Source: Verrucomicrobiota bacterium (GTDB lineage Bacteria; Verrucomicrobiota; Verrucomicrobiia; Chthoniobacterales; Xiphinematobacteraceae). From it: DNA of 5,048 bases. The DNA lies in contig PSRL01000106.1 in assembly GCA_003176035.1 (NCBI GenBank), positions 1-5,048 of the forward strand. Direction: 5' to 3'. The notes under the pieces were generated by a model that had not been told where the DNA came from, did not search any database, and was given only the letters and a program-made list of their open reading frames with translations. Both the position numbers and the translations under genes were made by a program. How positions within the stretch are numbered: position 1 is the first letter of the stretch; each line of letters starts with the position of its first letter. Shown piece after piece: positions 1-5,048 of this stretch.

Positions 1-34
1 CCCTGCGCTACTCGACCAACTGAGCAACATAGGC
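1..34 (-). tRNA. tRNA gene, 5' half only (cut by the window edge)
   Basis: Read on the minus strand, the first 34 bases have the layout of a tRNA 5' half: a 7-base acceptor strand GCCTATG, then TT, then the classic D-arm text GCTCAGTTGG, and finally CAGGG, which can be the 5' side of the anticodon stem. The anticodon, variable loop and T arm lie outside the window, so the isotype cannot be read. The right side of the D arm (GAGTAGC) does not pair cleanly with GCTC: either GAGT or AGC must be used, with a wobble or mismatch. The mature 5' end at 34 is inferred from a standard nine bases before the D stem. The gene is on the same strand as the TPR gene and begins 37 bases after its stop, with no convincing terminator between them. 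Confidence 0.68.
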
Positions 35-71
35 GCCGGATGCTTTTCAACCCTTTTTCAGGGGGTACTAC

Positions 72-734
72 TTATTTCGTGACTGGAGGGCGGAATTTTC
101 CCTCATCCAAAGTTGGCCGACTCCCCAAAAGAGCAAGGAGGTTTGTAGCCTGTTGAGCAGAGACGGAATCCGGAAATTGCTGTTTGAGATTTCTCAACTG
201 TTTCTGAGCCTCGGCGACCTGGCCGGGCTGAAACACCAAAAGGTTAGCCTCCGTATAAAGAGCATAGGAGGCGGCATAGGAAGTTGGATATTTAACAGCA
301 ACGGTCTGAAGTTGAGAAATTCCTTCCTCCACGCGCCCCCCTATCAAAGCATTTTCGGCAAGTCCCACAGCAGCACCCCCTATCAAAGAATGCTTAGGAA
401 ATTGCTTTAAAAATTTCTGATACGTTGCATTGGATTCCGCTAGATTTCCGAGACTTCGTTGGTCTGCAGCCAGAAGTAGTAGGGCGTTTGCAGCCGCATT
501 TGAGGAGGGGTATTTGGAAATAATAGTTTTCAACTGTTCACTGGTGGAAGCGCGCGCAAACAGGGTTGTAGAGGCGCTACGAACGTGATAATCCCAGATT
601 AAAGAAACGGCTGCTCCGATTGCAAGAACGCCTAATATCATTGCGCCGATGAGGACTCGCCGCTTGTGTTTCTCCCAAAAAAGATCCATTTCCCAGACAT
701 TCGCCTTATCGGTTAAGAGATTGGGTTCACTCAT
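72..734 (-). CDS. Membrane-anchored tetratricopeptide-repeat protein, YfgM-like
   Basis: From the ATG at 734 the protein is 220 residues. A short, partly basic N-terminus (WEKHKRR) leads into one hydrophobic segment at about residues 27-47 (VLIGAMILGVLAIGAAVSLI), with no signal-peptidase site, so a single-pass anchor is likely. After it come helix-turn-helix repeats at about 67-203. Four repeat units end in a [KQ][YF]P motif (KYPSS, QFPKHS, KYPTS, QFPDS) spaced 37-38 residues apart, which is TPR-like periodicity. Small inner-membrane TPR proteins of the YfgM type assist the Sec translocon or periplasmic chaperones; assigning that role here is inference. The frame is also open from a GTG at 776, which would overlap cysK by 20 bases. 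Neither start has a clear Shine-Dalgarno, and I prefer the ATG, 22 bases after the cysK stop. The GTG version contains SEPNL twice (a 9-base direct repeat 21 bases apart). The gene is probably co-transcribed with cysK. Confidence 0.8.
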   Translation of the reverse strand: MSEPNLLTDKANVWEMDLFWEKHKRRVLIGAMILGVLAIGAAVSLIWDYHVRSASTTLFARASTSEQLKTIISKYPSSNAAANALLLLAADQRSLGNLAESNATYQKFLKQFPKHSLIGGAAVGLAENALIGGRVEEGISQLQTVAVKYPTSYAASYALYTEANLLVFQPGQVAEAQKQLRNLKQQFPDSVSAQQATNLLALLGSRPTLDEGKFRPPVTK

Positions 735-756
735 TTGTAAGTTGGGTTCAGAGGGT

Positions 757-1722
757 TTAAGAGCCCGCTTCGGCACGCGCCTGTTCGGCGAGCGGGGTGC
801 TCAAATACCGCTCTCCAGTAGAGCAAGCAAGGGTAACAATCAATTTTTTGGCATTTTCCGGCCGTTTAGCAACTTCGAGCGCAGCAAAGACATTGGCACC
901 AGAGCTAATACCAGCAAGGATGCCCTCTTCTTTGGCAAGCCGACGCGCCATCAAGATGGCGTCCTCATTACTGACCATGATGACTTCATCAATGATGTTG
1001 AGATGAAGATTTTTCGGAATGAATCCCGCACCAGTTCCTTGAATTTTATGGGGGCCTGGTTTGAGCGGCTCTCCCGCTAATGCCTGACTGATCACCGCAG
1101 AATCCTTTGGTTCCACTGCAATTGCTCGAAACGTAGGTTTACGATTTTTTATTACCTCGGCGATGCCGGTGAGTGATCCTCCTGTGCCGACAGCAGCAAC
1201 GAGGATATCGATTTTCCCATCGGTATCATCCCAAATTTCTTCCGCAGTTGTCTTGCGATGGACTTCCGGATTAGCCGGATTATTAAATTGTTGAGGCATC
1301 CAAGCATTTGGTGTTTCTTGAACAATTTTTTCCGCACGAGCAATGGCTCCTTTCATCCCCTCCGATCCGGGGGTCAAAACAAGCCGGGCTCCCAGCATGG
1401 TCAAGAGGGTTCGCCTTTCAAGGCTCATCGTCTCGGGCATAGTCAAGATCAGACGATAGCCTTTTGCGGCTACTACAAAAGCTAAAGCGATGCCGGTATT
1501 GCCACTTGTAGGTTCCACAATAACTGTCTTGTCATTGATGAGTCCTCGCTGTTCGGCATCTTCAATCATCGCCAGTCCAATACGGTCTTTTACACTTCCG
1601 AGAGGATTAAAATACTCGCATTTAACAGCAATGGTTGCTGAGGCCCCCGCCGTAATACGATTCAATTTTACCAGCGGAGTGCGACCGACTGTCTCAGTAA
1701 TATTATGATATAACCTGCCCAT
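757..1722 (-). CDS. cysK: Cysteine synthase A (O-acetylserine sulfhydrylase), PLP enzyme
   Basis: This cytoplasmic PLP enzyme converts O-acetylserine and sulfide to cysteine and acetate. From the ATG at 1722 it is 321 residues, close to the usual length of the family. Visible motifs: the start NITETVGRTPLVKLNRI; the PLP-lysine motif NPLGSVKDRIG with K45; the substrate loop PTSGNTG (71-77); the phosphate-binding GTGGSLTG (179-186); GTGAGFIP (229-236), typical of CysK; ISSGAN (272-277), with the Ser that contacts the PLP ring; and the C-terminal GERYLSTPL. The residues before GERYLST are ACST instead of the more common P(D/S)S/T, a minor oddity. The frame stays open to an ATG at 1821, but those 33 extra residues precede the conserved start and are encoded partly by one arm of the 27-bp inverted repeat, so I reject the longer form. 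No strong Shine-Dalgarno is seen before 1722. Cystathionine beta-synthase-like members are related, but the lack of extra domains favours CysK. Confidence 0.93.
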   Translation of the reverse strand: MGRLYHNITETVGRTPLVKLNRITAGASATIAVKCEYFNPLGSVKDRIGLAMIEDAEQRGLINDKTVIVEPTSGNTGIALAFVVAAKGYRLILTMPETMSLERRTLLTMLGARLVLTPGSEGMKGAIARAEKIVQETPNAWMPQQFNNPANPEVHRKTTAEEIWDDTDGKIDILVAAVGTGGSLTGIAEVIKNRKPTFRAIAVEPKDSAVISQALAGEPLKPGPHKIQGTGAGFIPKNLHLNIIDEVIMVSNEDAILMARRLAKEEGILAGISSGANVFAALEVAKRPENAKKLIVTLACSTGERYLSTPLAEQARAEAGS

Positions 1723-1762
1723 GGGAAATTTGATTGAAGCTCTGGAGATAAGAAAATTCCTA

Positions 1763-1928
1763 TCTATAGCGAAACCCCTATAAAATGATAGCAACTTTGT
1801 GGGTCTTTTTCCCTCAGCCATTGTTGCAAAACCAAGTCCACATCATGGATATGCCTTGCTTTTGCGCCGCGTCCGAAGAAAAAATACCTTCCAAATTTGT
1901 GATCATTTTATAGGGGTTTCGCTATAGA
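1763..1928. repeat. Perfect 27-bp inverted repeat around a 112-base spacer
   Basis: The arms are 1763-1789 and 1902-1928, and one is the exact reverse complement of the other. Each contains the core TATAGGGGTTTCGCTATAG when read outward towards its neighbouring gene. Pairing breaks on both sides (1762/1929 and 1790/1901). The structure fills most of the 252-base gap between divergent cysK and the dehydratase-like gene. The arm ends lie 40 bases from the cysK ATG and 46 bases from the other gene's GTG. The 112-base spacer holds no plausible gene. The outer ends contain the self-complementary CTATAG, so TA-flanked insertion is possible, but no clear longer target duplication is seen. The arms could be recombination sites of an invertible segment, ends of a small non-autonomous element, or duplicated operators. 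Confidence 0.95.
1785..1793 (-). promoter_or_regulatory. Candidate extended -10 promoter for cysK
   Basis: On the minus strand the text TGCTATCAT fits an extended -10 element (TGn followed by TATCAT, five of six matches to TATAAT). No good -35 hexamer lies 16-18 bases upstream, which extended -10 promoters can tolerate. It sits exactly where the spacer enters the left arm of the inverted repeat, and transcripts would start about 55 bases before the cysK ATG. At the matching place on the other side the first base differs (GATCAT on the plus strand), so the two sides would not have equal promoter strength. This is a weak call from consensus alone. Confidence 0.3.
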
Positions 1929-1974
1929 GCGGATTCTTGCTTCCGAAAAGAGGAATCTGTAGGTTTCCTTTATC

Positions 1975-2259
1975 GTGTCTCTTCCGCGTCTTACAGAAAC
2001 CGAGATTCAGCGTCTCCTTTCGACCGTTCCCCATTGGTCACGAAAAGGTGAAGAAATTTCCCGTATTTTTGAATTCTCAAACTTCAAGGAAGCCATCGCT
2101 TTTGTAAACCGTGTTGCCACAATGGCCGAGGAAGCAAACCATCATCCTGACATCGCAATCCGTTGGAATCAGGTAAGCCTTATGCTCACCACCAAGAGTC
2201 AAAAGCGGCTCACCCAATCCGATTTTGATCTGGCCTCTCGGATTGACAAACTTCCGTAA
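1975..2259 (+). CDS. Pterin-4a-carbinolamine dehydratase-like protein (PhhB/DCoH family)
   Basis: This is a 94-residue single-domain protein, the usual size for the family, which dehydrates 4a-hydroxytetrahydrobiopterin after aromatic amino-acid hydroxylation. Visible matches are the start LTETEIQRLLSTVPHW, the central EEANHHPDIAIRW and the closing LTQSDFDLASRID. The family motif is E-x3-H-H-P then an aromatic, then a third His or Trp. E52, H56, H57, P58 and W64 fit, but the third position is K74 (TTKSQKRLT, where human DCoH has STHECAGLS), and the usual glycine before LT is absent. True dehydratase activity is therefore uncertain, and a structural or moonlighting role is possible. The start is GTG, with no better in-frame ATG nearby; GTAGG at 1959-1963 is a distant, weak ribosome site. 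No aromatic amino-acid hydroxylase gene is in the window. It is divergent from cysK across the inverted repeat and convergent with dnaB. Confidence 0.9.
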   Translation: MSLPRLTETEIQRLLSTVPHWSRKGEEISRIFEFSNFKEAIAFVNRVATMAEEANHHPDIAIRWNQVSLMLTTKSQKRLTQSDFDLASRIDKLP

Positions 2260-2291
2260 GTGTCTTTCAGAGCATGTATTCCGAAAAATGA

Positions 2292-3758
2292 TCAGCTTTC
2301 TTCCCGCTCATGAGCGGCTTCTTCAAACCGCGTAAATTGCTTGAGAAATGTTAGTGCCACGTCACCAATGGGCCCATTCCGCTGTTTGGCTATAATAAGC
2401 TCTGCTTTTCCGCGCAAGTCTTCCTGGTCTTCACGATCGCCCTTATCGTAAATTTCGGGCCGCACCAAGAGGGCTACAACGTCGGCATCCTGTTCAATGG
2501 CGCCCGATTCACGAAGGTCAGAAAGCCGAGGCTTTCCCCCTTCTCTAGCTTCCGGTTGCCGATTTAATTGAGCCAAAACGATGACGGGAATGTTGAGTTC
2601 CTTTGCTAAAGCTTTGATCCCATAGGAAATTTCGGAAATTTCGATTTGCCGGTTGTCTTGTCCTCGACGCGACGGAGAACGAAGGAGCTGAAGATAATCG
2701 ATCACAAGGAGTTCAACATTCTCGGTGTCCCGCATTCGGCGCGCTTTGGAACGCAGCTCCAAAATCGTTAATCCTGCGGTGTCATCGATGATCATCCTGC
2801 ATTTTGCGAGCTTATCGGCGGTCGAAAAAAGATTGGGAAAAGCGCTATTGGGAATGAAACCATCTCGTAGCTTTTGGAGATCTAATCGAGCACTGGAACA
2901 AAGAAGACGCTGAACTAATTGTTGGCTGCTCATTTCCAGACTAAAGATACCCACGGCTTTACCGGTTTCTAACGCAACGTGCTCAGCAATATTCATGGCA
3001 AGCGCGGTTTTCCCCATTGAAGGACGAGCGGCTATGACAAACATTTCCCCGCCATGCAACCCGTTGGTCATCTGATCGAGCTTTTTAAAACCAGTAGGCA
3101 ACCCAGTGATACTTCCACGGTTTTTGTAGAGCTTTTCGATATTATCGATGGCCGTATTCACCAGCTCTTTCATTTTAGGAAGCTTGGCACGATAACGCTC
3201 CTCTCCGATGGAAAGAACTCGACTTTCCACCTCATCCAATAGCAGTCGGACCTCTCCCTGCTCTTCGTAACAACGAGCTGCCATTTCCGTACAGGTAATG
3301 ATCATCTGGCGAAGCAGATATTTCTCTCGGACAATGTCCAAATAGTATTCCGCGTTGGCAGCGGTAGGAACAAATGTCAGAATGTCATAAACAATAGCCT
3401 CTCCCCCCACTCGATCTATAAGTTGGTGATCTCGGAGATATTGAAGGAGACTAACGATTTCCACAGGGCTGGACGCCTTGTGAAGTTCTAGCATGCTTTG
3501 ATACAAAATGACATGCGGGGGATGGTAAAAATGCTTATCATCGATGCGCTCAATACATAGCCCAAGTGCCTGATCCGGAGAGAGTAATATAGAACACAAA
3601 ATGCCCTTTTCCGCATCGAGACTTTGCGGCAGCGTCCTGTGAATATCTGGTAAATAACTTCCGCTCTTCAATAAAGATCCGGAACTAGTAGGGGACTTCT
3701 GACCAAGCTTACCCTCAGAGAGGGACATATTCTTCGAACGTTCAAAGTCCGCCTTCAT
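2292..3758 (-). CDS. dnaB: Replicative DNA helicase DnaB
   Basis: This is the hexameric 5'-3' helicase that unwinds DNA ahead of the replication fork and recruits primase. Of 488 residues, about 1-40 form a Ser/Lys-rich, low-complexity leader not typical of the family. The N-terminal helical domain begins near LPQSLDAEKGILCSILL (43-59) and runs to about 150, followed by a linker helix. The RecA-like motor starts near ITGLPTGFKKLD (217-228). Motor motifs are Walker A ARPSMGKT (244-251, K250, T251), catalytic FSLEMSSQQL (E275), Walker B LLVIDYLQLL (D354), AQLNR (396-400), RLSDLRESGAIEQDAD (411-426) and AKQRNGP (457-463, with the Lys and Arg that reach the neighbouring subunit's nucleotide). No intein or frameshift is seen. 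The ATG at 3758 is 23 bases after the rplI stop. A second ATG at 3728 would remove ten residues and has GAAG just upstream, so the exact start is open. Confidence 0.97.
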   Translation of the reverse strand: MKADFERSKNMSLSEGKLGQKSPTSSGSLLKSGSYLPDIHRTLPQSLDAEKGILCSILLSPDQALGLCIERIDDKHFYHPPHVILYQSMLELHKASSPVEIVSLLQYLRDHQLIDRVGGEAIVYDILTFVPTAANAEYYLDIVREKYLLRQMIITCTEMAARCYEEQGEVRLLLDEVESRVLSIGEERYRAKLPKMKELVNTAIDNIEKLYKNRGSITGLPTGFKKLDQMTNGLHGGEMFVIAARPSMGKTALAMNIAEHVALETGKAVGIFSLEMSSQQLVQRLLCSSARLDLQKLRDGFIPNSAFPNLFSTADKLAKCRMIIDDTAGLTILELRSKARRMRDTENVELLVIDYLQLLRSPSRRGQDNRQIEISEISYGIKALAKELNIPVIVLAQLNRQPEAREGGKPRLSDLRESGAIEQDADVVALLVRPEIYDKGDREDQEDLRGKAELIIAKQRNGPIGDVALTFLKQFTRFEEAAHEREES

Positions 3759-3781
3759 CTACGAACTGGACGATCTTCGCA

Positions 3782-4315
3782 TTAGGATTCCGAAGATTTT
3801 TTTCGAGATTTCTTGGAAGCACTTTCCGTGGAAGAGTCTTGTTTTTCGTCGTCGGTCTTTATGGGTTTCACAGATATTACGAGCTGTGCAACCACATCAG
3901 GATGGAGCTTCACCTCCACCTTATGATCTCCCATTTCTTTAATGGATCTTTCCAAAATAAGCGCGTGTTTCGGCAAGTTTATGGAAGGCAATTCGCTAAG
4001 GATTTTATTTGTAATATCCTTGGCTGTAACGGAACCGAAAGCCTTTCCGCTTTCGCCTGTTCCGAGTTCAAAGGAGAGCTTGAGTTTGCTGATTTTTCCG
4101 GCGATTTCCTCTGCGAGTGAGAGCTCACGCGCTTCTCTTTCAGCGCGTTTAGCTTTGAGATGATTGATCTTTCGTAAAGAAGAGGGGGTCACCTCCAATG
4201 CCTTGCCCTTTGGAATCAAAAAATTTCGCGCATATCCGCGACGAACCGAAACGATATCGGCTTCAGCACCAAGAGATTCAATATTTTCAGTAAGAATGAC
4301 TTCAGAGTTTGCCAT
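3782..4315 (-). CDS. rplI: 50S ribosomal protein bL9
   Basis: bL9 binds 23S rRNA with its N-terminal domain and extends away from the large subunit on a long helix. The N-terminal domain is clear: EVILTENIESLGAEADIVSV followed by the signature GYARNFLIPKGKA (27-39). The linker helix follows (about 41-78), and then the C-terminal domain with GESGKAFGSVTAKDI (87-101) and LPKHALILERSIKEMGDHKVEVKLHPDV to about 150. At 177 residues it is longer than the usual roughly 150, because of a hydrophilic Ser/Lys/Glu tail from about 153 (ends SKKSRKKSSES). The ATG at 4315 has a good AGGGA ribosome site five bases upstream. It is the first gene of an rplI-dnaB unit, a common bacterial pairing. The usual upstream partners rpsF, ssb and rpsR are absent: a divergent gene starts 50 bases away. 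Confidence 0.97.
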   Translation of the reverse strand: MANSEVILTENIESLGAEADIVSVRRGYARNFLIPKGKALEVTPSSLRKINHLKAKRAEREARELSLAEEIAGKISKLKLSFELGTGESGKAFGSVTAKDITNKILSELPSINLPKHALILERSIKEMGDHKVEVKLHPDVVAQLVISVKPIKTDDEKQDSSTESASKKSRKKSSES

Positions 4316-4320
4316 AAAAT

Positions 4321-4325
4321 TCCCT
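4321..4325 (-). promoter_or_regulatory. Ribosome binding site of rplI
   Basis: AGGGA on the minus strand, five bases before the rplI ATG, is the clearest Shine-Dalgarno in the window and fixes the start of bL9. The other genes here have much weaker sites. Confidence 0.75.
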
Positions 4326-4348
4326 ATTTTATTTGCGTCAGGCTAGTC

Positions 4349-4376
4349 AGGATATGAAACCGAGATGACCTGTCAA
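4349..4376 (-). promoter_or_regulatory. Sigma70-type promoter for rplI-dnaB
   Basis: On the minus strand a perfect -35 hexamer TTGACA (plus 4371-4376) is followed after 16 bases by TATCCT (plus 4349-4354), four of six matches to TATAAT. Transcription would begin near 4342, giving a leader of about 27 bases before the rplI ATG with its ribosome site inside it. This supports rplI-dnaB being transcribed separately from any rpsF-ssb-rpsR operon. The -35 box lies within the first codons of the divergent adenylate-forming enzyme gene, so the two transcription units overlap at their 5' ends. Confidence 0.6.
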
Positions 4377-5048
4377 CCCATTCTTACTGCCTTTGAAAAG
4401 CGGTGGCGAGAGATTCGAAGAGCCAAAACAAAGCGACTGGCCGTGGCGGGCCCGGAGGGGACTGTGTTGCGTACCTTCGAAGACGTGGAATCGGAGGCCC
4501 TTCATTTTCAGGCCGCATTTGTACGGCTCCCTGAACGGAGCGTAGTCTCTCTCGATTTGGGGAATCACCCCTCATGGCCCGCCCTCGTATTGGCTGCGCT
4601 TCGTACTCAACGCATCCTGTGCCCTCTGGACCCCTCAACTACTGAGACGACAAAGCACCAGATCGAGACTCTGTGCGGCGCGGCAGCGCGTGTGAAGGCG
4701 AGGGATAGTGAGCCACTCGTGTGGGACTCTTTGCCTCATGCCCCTGTCCGTTGGCCTGATCCCATTCCCGATTTTCTGAAGATTTCTTCGGGGACCGGAA
4801 ATGGGCGGCTTCGCATCATTCGGTTTACGAGCGAGCAGCTCCTAGCCGATTGCGACCACATTTGCGAGACGATGGGGATAGGCTCCCGAGATCTCCATTA
4901 TGGCATCATTCCCTTTTCCCATTCATACGGATTCAGCAGCATCATCACCCCGCTCCTCTGGCACGGTGTTCCCTTCGTAGCAGCTCAAGACCGCCTTCCT
5001 CATGCGATTGCGGCGGGAATCCATGCCACCGGAGCCACCGTTTTGCCA
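4365..5048 (+). CDS. Adenylate-forming (AMP-binding) enzyme, N-terminal part, 3' end off the window
   Basis: The frame is open for 228 codons from the ATG at 4365 to the last base. Members of this superfamily activate a carboxylic acid with ATP to an acyl-AMP and often pass it to CoA or a carrier protein. What can be seen is an N-terminal subdomain with FEDVESEALHFQAAF and VVSLDLGNHPSWPALVLAALRTQRILCPLDP (about 37-90), which matches the usual 'thinkable substrate' fold entry. The ATP loop (A3 motif) is KISSGTGNGRLRIIRFTSEQL (139-159). The A4 motif region IIPFSHSYGFSSIITPLLWHGVP (181-203) follows. The A3 loop departs from the usual SSGTTGxPKG: the second Thr and the Pro-Lys are replaced. Later motifs (A5, A8, A10) are outside. 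The substrate cannot be told. Ribosome site is weak (CAGGA about 12 bases upstream). GC in lines counted by hand is about 58-60%, against about 40-50% in the other genes. Confidence 0.8.
   Translation, partial: MTCQPILTAFEKRWREIRRAKTKRLAVAGPEGTVLRTFEDVESEALHFQAAFVRLPERSVVSLDLGNHPSWPALVLAALRTQRILCPLDPSTTETTKHQIETLCGAAARVKARDSEPLVWDSLPHAPVRWPDPIPDFLKISSGTGNGRLRIIRFTSEQLLADCDHICETMGIGSRDLHYGIIPFSHSYGFSSIITPLLWHGVPFVAAQDRLPHAIAAGIHATGATVLP

Noticed and set aside
45..66. Possible terminator hairpin between the TPR gene and the tRNA
   Set aside because: Only about four base pairs (ACCC/GGGT) and no T run follows on the minus strand.
721..750. Direct repeat TTGGGTTCA twice, 21 bases apart, encoding SEPNL twice
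   Set aside because: Short, and probably upstream of or at the true start of the TPR gene; likely a small slip duplication with no function.
649..1080. 143-codon plus-strand open frame opposite the TPR gene and cysK
   Set aside because: It spans the ends of two well-supported minus-strand genes and its translation has no recognisable features.
1723..1974. Riboswitch or T-box leader ahead of cysK
   Set aside because: No T-box, SAM-type or other recognised leader motif is visible; the only structure is the inverted repeat.
2304..2317. 14-base palindrome CCGCTCATGAGCGG near the convergent ends of the dehydratase-like gene and dnaB
   Set aside because: It lies within dnaB codons, leaves a five-pair stem with a four-base loop, and lacks an adjacent T run on either strand; too weak to call a terminator.
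3839..4163. Plus-strand open frames opposite rplI
   Set aside because: They are antisense shadows of a strongly conserved ribosomal protein gene.
4347..4638. Two minus-strand open frames (4347-4568 and 4384-4638)
   Set aside because: They are shadows of the plus-strand adenylate-forming enzyme gene, whose protein has recognisable family motifs; the shadow translations look like Arg/Pro-rich noise.

Overview
This is bacterial DNA with short intergenic gaps and ordinary housekeeping genes. The dnaB and bL9 sequences are clearly bacterial. The mix of genes, the weak or absent Shine-Dalgarno sequences at several starts and the moderate GC would suit Verrucomicrobiota or a related lineage, but that is an impression from protein style, not something the window proves. 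No phage genes, transposase, CRISPR array or toxin system is visible.

Layout, left to right. Positions 1-34 (minus) are the 5' half of a tRNA gene cut by the window edge. Positions 72-734 (minus) encode a membrane-anchored TPR protein. It follows cysK (757-1722, minus, O-acetylserine sulfhydrylase) with a 22-base gap, so the two are probably co-transcribed and may run on into the tRNA. Positions 1723-1974 are a divergent intergenic region. It carries a perfect 27-bp inverted repeat (1763-1789 and 1902-1928) around a 112-base spacer and is the least ordinary structure here. A small pterin-4a-carbinolamine dehydratase-like gene (1975-2259, plus) follows and converges on dnaB (2292-3758, minus). 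dnaB lies 23 bases downstream of rplI (3782-4315, minus), forming an rplI-dnaB operon with a good sigma70-type promoter at 4349-4376. The right edge holds the first 228 codons of a divergent adenylate-forming (AMP-binding) enzyme gene (4365-5048, plus). It is clearly more GC-rich than the rest and runs off the end.

How the genes fit together: rplI-dnaB is a translation and replication unit, cysK makes cysteine from O-acetylserine and sulfide, and the TPR protein looks like an envelope or secretion accessory. The dehydratase-like protein lacks one of the three usual active-site residues. The adenylate-forming enzyme has a degenerate ATP-loop motif. The window does not show one coherent new multi-gene system. 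The best lead is the inverted repeat between cysK and the dehydratase gene, which could be an invertible promoter segment, a small non-autonomous mobile element, or a paired regulatory site.
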